Source of the DNA: Bolinopsis microptera
Taxonomy: Eukaryota > Ctenophora > Tentaculata > Lobata > Bolinopsidae
Reading direction: 5' to 3'
DNA: 64,000 nucleotides
Assembly: GCF_026151205.1 (NCBI RefSeq)
Contig: NC_087081.1
Coordinates: forward strand, 12,606,340-12,670,339
A program made the position numbers and the translations under genes. This document shows positions 58,954-64,000 of the stretch, in pieces; within the stretch, counting starts at the first letter, position 1, and each line of letters starts with the position of its first letter. Below the pieces are notes generated by a model that was not told the origin of the DNA, did no database searches, and saw only the letters and a list, made by a program, of their open reading frames with translations.

Positions 58954-61900
58954 GACAGATACACACACCCACAAACACATACAGACATAGACACACACAC
59001 ACAGAGACACAGACATACAGGCATACAGGCATAAACACAGACACAGACGGACACACAGACAGACACACAGACAGACACACAGACAGACACAGTTACACAC
59101 AGACAAGGACACACAGACACACACCCACAAACACATACAGACATAGACACACGCATAAACACAGACACACACAGACACAGACGGACACACAGACAGACAC
59201 AGTACACACAGACACACACAGACACACACACATAAACACACATAGTTCACTTCAGTGCACTACATTACAATTACAGACACACGCAGTACAATCAGAGACA
59301 CACACACGATACAAAGACAGACACAGACACAAACACACAGAGTACACTTCAGTACAATCACAGACGCAGGCACAAAGACATATACAAGAAGAGCAGATTG
59401 AAGTACCTTCATTTGCAGATGTTGACGCATTGATCTGTGGGATATGTTCTTCAGTCTGTAACTGATCATCTGCTAGAACTGTCTCATCTGGATCAACCGG
59501 AGGAGTATCTTCCGGCAGGAGTCTGAGTGGGTCTATCGGGACAGCCATGGATCGCTCTCCCTACCTTGTTGAATTAAAGACAAAGGTCAACGACGGATGT
59601 CGCATGTTAGTCCTGTAACTAAATGTAATCCAAAATAGTGAATAAATAATTTTTACATCTGAACGATTGTATGTCTGAATGGTGATTTTTAATCAATGAA
59701 CAAAAGTTCAGGATTTTACCTTCTGTTAAGCTGTTAGCAATGACTCTAGCACCCTCTCCCTACAAAACGACCATATCTCGGTCTGAAGCTTTAAACCGTC
59801 TTGCCTCAGCAGCCATCTAGCACAGTCGACCTGTCCTGTTAATTGTGTGATCATCAAGTTACCAAATTTAATCCTTCAATATTCAAATAATTGATTATTA
59901 GACAAAACAGAGTTTAGAGCTCGACGTATGCTTCAGGGTTTCACACTGTGCTGTAATCAAACGCATGACTAAAACCTCTTGCTACTATTACCAATAAACC
60001 CATATTGTTAAGGCGGTCGAATGATTTACCTGAGTTGATCGCGTCCATGAAAGGGTTAAACTGCGTTCTGTCCAGCTTGTTAATGTCCGTTCCAGCAGCC
60101 AGCAGTGCCTCCGCCTCCGTCACTCTCCCTGCTTTGCATGGCCAGTGAAGCGTAGAGCTCCCCTCTAAGCTCTTTGACGATCCGACGAAGGATCCAGATT
60201 CCCTTCTTTTCTTTTGAGATCGCTTCAATTCTTCCTGGAGTATGCGGATTACCATTTATATACTTCCATACAGGGCGCGTGAACAATCAGCAATGAATTA
60301 TCAATTAATCAATCTAGTTTTTGAGTAGAAAGTCCACAGATTGTGATACATTGGATTTGATATTGGAAAAGACATAGCTTACCAAATACCTTTTCATGGG
60401 CTTTTTGGAGGACAGGGATGACTTATTCCTGCGTGCCATTACACCATAACTATCTGCTGTAACAGCAAAAATTAGAATTATGTCGGACATAATTCTAAAA
60501 AATTGGAACATCGTAGTTAATCAGTGTGGTGCTAACAACAGAGAGCGATTTGAACGGTAGGCAATTTCATAAATTCCATTAACGCGATATAAGAATGATT
60601 GGAACAGGCTAAAATCTACTATGTAGCATTGATAACTGGCTATATCGCTGCATTAAACGATAAAAGTATTGCTAACTATGGATATTCTAAGTGATCTAGG
60701 CAGAGGGGAACCGGCACAGCCAGATTGCGTTGTCTTCAGTGACTAAGTTTCACGATAGTAAAATTGACCTTATTTATTTTTAAAAAGGATGCACAGTTCA
60801 AGCAATAAATCGATCAGCTGCTCATATGATATTTGCATTTAAAGGAAGGCCCAGTGCAGTGACAAGTAAGTCTGTTAAGGCAACATTTAGTTCTGAGATT
60901 AGCTGAGTCTTGACAAAGATAAGTTGAGTTTCGAGAAAGTGCACACGGATAAAGTTATCAAGTGAAAATGATAAGACTAAGTTAGGGTCCAGTCAACAGA
61001 ATGGCAGCTGTAACAGAAACAGTTCATTGGATAGGAGAGTAGGGGATTATGACGGAGTGAAGTTTATATAGCAGGGCAAACAAAAACCAACTGACAGCAC
61101 TGAGCAAGTGAACTGGAAAATTGAGGAAGGGAAATAACTGTGGTTGTCAGCCCTTTCCGTAGCAATCAGGATTTCCCACGAGATCGATCAGGCAATCAGG
61201 ATTTCCCACGAGACTGCTCCATCCGATGCGCGCACTTTTGTCACGTGACGGCCACGTGACGCTCAAATCGTTGTCACGTGGTACAGAAGGGAGGTTCCTA
61301 GAGCGTTGATCTCGACAAGAGGGAGTTTCTCACGGTTTATCTTCAATAACTATCGCTATTTTTATAGTAGAGATTTGAAACTTTCACCAAATGTTTCCCT
61401 AGACATTTCTGCATGGTAACTGTGTCATAGAATTTTAATTTAGGGACCCAATTTTGTGCAACACTCCGGTGTCTGACGACCGGTCGCAGACGTGGTTATT
61501 GTATTGTCAACTTCTATTGCACACTGAGCGAGCTATATTTTGAGTACAAAGATAAACTTTACACCAGGTGAAAGCTGAGACGTTTCTCTTTAAGATGATC
61601 ACCTCACATTCTGTGTATCTGTGACATTGAGATAGTAACGAATCAAAACGTCAAGTTGAACAGGCTACAAAATACGCGCTGAATAAAAGTCCACCCCAGG
61701 AGTCCACCCCACGCGCGTAGGGTGGTAACGGATGGTGAAATGTTCTAAAATGGTACCGCGTACATCTCTTACCGCAAATTATGAGCAATCACCTTGCAAC
61801 TTTCCACCACGCACTCAAAGTACAGATTGCTAAGTGATTGTCAACTAAGTTATACTTAGCTTGGTAGTAGCACTGTTAGTAATATAATACTTTATTAAAT

Positions 61901-64000
61901 ATTGTATGGTAAAGGTGAATTTAATCATGTTAATGTTCAGGCTACAGAGTCACTGAGAATGATAGCTGTTGATCACTCACCTGCTGACATTGAGAAACAC
62001 TTTGCACCACTTGTTAAACGATTATCTCAAGGTAAAAACTAACCTAACTAATTAATTATATGCTAATATGTTAATTGTATGCTCTAGCTTTCTTCTATAT
62101 ATACTGGATTTTATTTTAGATATAATATTACCATGGTTACAGGTGACTGGTTCACGTCCCGTACCTCTGCCTGTGGTCTGTACGCAGCGTGTTACCCTCA
62201 TGTCAGTGTGGCACTGAAAACTGAACTCAGAATGTGAGTAGTACTCTAGTTTTATAAATTATCAAAATATATCTTGAAATTTATCATGAGTTATACAACT
62301 AATTACAAAGTAAAACTGAAAACTCTTGTCCTAAAATTGTATTTCTACAGGATGTTTAAGTGTCTGTGTACTGACGATACTCCAATGGTGAGACGAGCTG
62401 CTGCCAGTAAAATAGGGGTGAGTTTTAGTACCTTATTGTCACTTAATGATGTGGATTGTGGGTGCTGCCAAACATCCCACGATACATTTTTTTCTTGTTA
62501 AGATTACTGTGACTGCAATAATCTTTACTTTCTTTCTTCAATTGGACAGTGTTTAGCATTACCTACCGTTGACTCAGCAATATCAGAGCTACATTACATC
62601 TGAGTTATGTAGCGAGTGAACGGCCTGAACGCACAAGTTATATTTAAATTATCCACCAGGAGTTCGCTAAAGCAGTCGAGATGGAACATTTAAAAGGAGA
62701 AGTAATTCCACTATTCAACTCTCTAGCTAACGATGAACAGGTAACACTAACAATTAACATATTCCTATATAGGGTATATAACAATTGTTTAAAACGAAGC
62801 TATACTTTCTTACCATAAACTTCCAAGAGAATGCTTATTGCTTATGTAGCACAAGTTTATTTGATTTTGAAACTTTCGTTATCCTATTAAACGCCTAACC
62901 ATCGTGTGATGATTTAATACCTCTTTCTAGATAATTTGTTGTTAACGCCCTCAAAGTTTTCTCAGGACAGTGTCAGACTGTTAGCAGTAGAAGCAGGAAT
63001 AACGATAGCTGGTCTACTTACAGAGAGTGATATTGAGACCCTTCTCTTACCCATGTTCAGGTATGTTGAAACTTTGGTAACATTCTACTCACTACTTGTT
63101 GGTGGGAATCATAGCCAGCTTGGTAGAGTCGCGTAGAAACCATGTTTTGGTTATTTTTTTTCAATTGTAATATTTTCAACCAAGATGACAGTACTAGACT
63201 AGTTTTCTAAACCTGCTAAGAAACTATTTAGTGATATCACCAAACGTCTCTGGTCACTAACAGTTAACTTCTTAGGAGTGCAGCGTCAGATAAGAGCTGG
63301 AGAGTGAGGTTCATGATAGCAGACAAGTTTATCGAGCTACAGAGAGCAGTTGGCCCTACTATTACTAAAAATCATCTTGTATTCCACTTTTCTGGTCTGT
63401 TGAAAGATGTAGAGGCTGAAGTGAGGGCATCTGCTGCTAACAAAATTAAAGGTTTGTTACGGTGTACCACATGTTTTGGATTGATCTTCGTTTTAATAAA
63501 TTTGTACACTTTACTTGAAGTTTGATACATTCGCTGATTTCAGTTATATATAAGCAAACTACCTCTCACTATAACTACATTATACATTCATTTTTATTAT
63601 TTCAGAATTCTGTACCAACTTGCCGGATGATATCCAAGAAGCTGTTATAATGCCTAATATTCTTCCCGCTGTTAAAGTCAGTATATTTCTCTTTAACAAT
63701 TATTTTCTGCCCTATCTTTAATTCAGATATCTTCTTGTTTGAATTAACACGTGACTCGTTAACTGACTAATAAGACCCAATGTTGTTTTACCATGGTAAC
63801 ATAACAATACACCTCTCAGGAATTAGTATGTGATACGAACCAGCACGTGAAAGCCGCCCTAGCCTCAGTGATAATGGGACTTAGCCCCATAATGGGTAAA
63901 GATAACACAATCCAGCACTTACTCCCACTATTCCTGATCCTACTCAAGGACGAGCATTCCGATGTCAGACTCAATATTATCTCCAATCTGGACAGTGTCA
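49262..64000 (+). CDS. PPP2R1: PP2A 65-kDa scaffold (A) subunit, N-terminal about 400 residues (3' end outside window)
   Basis: HEAT-repeat scaffold that holds the catalytic and regulatory subunits of protein phosphatase 2A. Exons: 49262-49430, 50959-51005, 56146-56199, 56436-56486, 61941-62031, 62143-62233, 62351-62417, 62660-62740, 62966-63060, 63276-63451, 63606-63676 and 63820-64000 (runs off). Start [20 protein letters not shown] is nearly the vertebrate N terminus. Later landmarks are [69 protein letters not shown] and [18 protein letters not shown], covering about HEAT repeats 1-10. Early introns are swollen by mobile DNA (5.1 kb and 5.5 kb), later ones are 110-280 bp. Vertebrates have alpha and beta paralogues; this single animal gene is not assignable to either. 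Confidence 0.97.
50296..50372 (-). repeat. Degenerate tRNA-like sequence
   Basis: On the minus strand an A box (GTAGCGCCCCAGTTTAGGGC) and a B box (GGGTTCGAGTC) lie at tRNA spacing, but acceptor and T stems do not pair. Pseudo-tRNA or SINE remnant in PP2A intron 1. Confidence 0.45.
51762..55952. mobile_element. hAT-like inverted-repeat element filled by a 3.6-kb CCT repeat
   Basis: Ends mirror each other: left a G run then GATCATGTT and TTTTTTGTCCG; right CGGACAAAAAATAACATGATC then a C run. Both flanks are CTAGTTAG (51754-51761 and 55953-55960), an 8-bp duplication. Inside each end are several TTTTTGTCCG copies and GGCAGCTATATTTTCAAAAC. A partial second copy of the left end is at 52491-52600. 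The rest, 51900-55520, is (CCT)n with TCAGTCCTCC variants. Long Ser/Pro/Leu frames there are repeat artefacts. Lies in PP2A intron 2. Confidence 0.82.
54083..55470 (+). repeat. Higher-order repeat within the CCT block, period about 617-637 bp
   Basis: The word TGGGGCCTTTTCCTGGGTCC recurs at about 54083, 54720 and 55337 followed by near-identical sequence, showing segmental duplication of already complex CCT variants. Confidence 0.88.
57808..58003 (-). other. Orphan 64-codon open segment behind a good splice acceptor
   Basis: After TTTTCAG at 58004 the minus strand stays open ([20 protein letters not shown] ... GGHKTG, TAA at 57808-57810), rich in basic residues. It resembles a last exon of the ankyrin gene, but the phase does not match the preceding exon, which already has a stop. 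Alternative last exon, or decayed. Confidence 0.4.
58259..60439 (-). CDS. Ankyrin-repeat protein nested in PP2A intron 4 (tentative model)
   Basis: Exons (minus): 60383-60439 (ATG), 60030-60234, 59720-59755 (uncertain), 59407-59556, 58630-58806 and 58259-58416 (TAG). The N terminus is basic ([19 protein letters not shown], then [11 protein letters not shown]). Next is one recognisable ankyrin repeat ([20 protein letters not shown] then [20 protein letters not shown]). The small exon 3 ([13 protein letters not shown]) looks like the end of a second repeat. The upstream half of that repeat ([12 protein letters not shown]) is separated from it by an in-frame TAG in the genome. Later exons give [20 protein letters not shown], a region with [20 protein letters not shown], and a helical C terminus. 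Function unknown. Confidence 0.6.
58880..59245 (+). repeat. (AC)n followed by degenerate ACACAGACAG repeat
   Basis: Pure (AC)n to about 58948, then ACAGAC/ACACAC variants for 300 bp, inside an intron of the ankyrin gene. Open frames across it (His-Thr rich or Cys-Val rich) are artefacts. Confidence 0.95.

Larger units (their letters stand above)
56885..61725. mobile_element. 4.84-kb segment bounded by about 390-bp inverted repeats and TAA duplications
   Basis: Left arm from CCACCCTACGCGCGTGGGGT at 56885 to about 57284; right arm from about 61336 to 61725 is its near-perfect reverse complement. Both outer flanks are TAA (56882-56884 and 61726-61728), as in PIF/Harbinger-like insertions. The interior holds the ankyrin gene and about 0.9 kb upstream of it, but no transposase that I can see. 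Two separate insertions in opposite orientation remain possible. Confidence 0.7.

Noticed and set aside
58786-59465. Cys/Val-rich and His/Thr-rich frames
   Set aside because: Translation of the AC/ACAG repeat within an intron.
63100-63140. tRNA A-box-like ATAGCCAGCTTGGTAGAGTC
   Set aside because: No B box follows; lies in a PP2A intron.

Overview
The window is nuclear DNA from an animal. Every confident gene is split by GT-AG introns, and the proteins are typical metazoan ones: ATP-citrate lyase, the ciliary protein CFAP61, an ABCG half-transporter, a Golgi-type sulfotransferase and the PP2A scaffold subunit. The DNA is AT-rich and full of microsatellites, short inverted-repeat elements and LINE/SINE scraps. 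I cannot fix the phylum. The retroelement types and gene structures would suit an early-branching marine animal, but that is a guess.

Layout. 1-7994 (+): 3' part of ATP-citrate lyase, 14 exons, with several introns filled by tandem arrays. 7995-10088: intergenic, with a 1.06-kb inverted-repeat element. 10089-16581 (-): a 15-exon gene encoding an 868-aa BED-finger protein derived from a hAT transposase. 16582-19712: intergenic, with a GGGA array and copies of two ATP-citrate lyase intron segments. 19713-41970 (-): complete CFAP61, 29 exons, about 1,248 aa. Its introns hold three more genes: an ABCG transporter on the same strand, and a small secreted CCP-type protein and a carbohydrate sulfotransferase on the opposite strand. 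41971-47925: gene-poor, with satellite-like repeats interrupted by a retroelement end, a compact multi-hairpin element and a tRNA-derived SINE. 47926-48902 (+): a four-CXnC (CHCH-type) protein. 49262-64000 (+): PP2A scaffold subunit A, running off the end. Its intron 2 contains a CCT-expanded element and its intron 4 contains an ankyrin-repeat gene bracketed by about 390-bp inverted repeats.

The most unusual theme is that tandem repeats here have repeatedly grown out of exon/intron boundaries. In ATP-citrate lyase (two introns), CFAP61 (one) and the hAT-derived gene (two), the repeat unit includes a splice-site region, and in four of these five cases it also includes exon bases, so the true site sits at the edge of a row of decoys. 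A second theme is elements ending in long G or C runs and flanked by 8-bp duplications. No operon logic applies. The genes have unrelated housekeeping, ciliary, secretory and signalling roles and are linked only by nesting. Exon coordinates were worked out by hand from splice signals, reading frame and family similarity, without transcript data.
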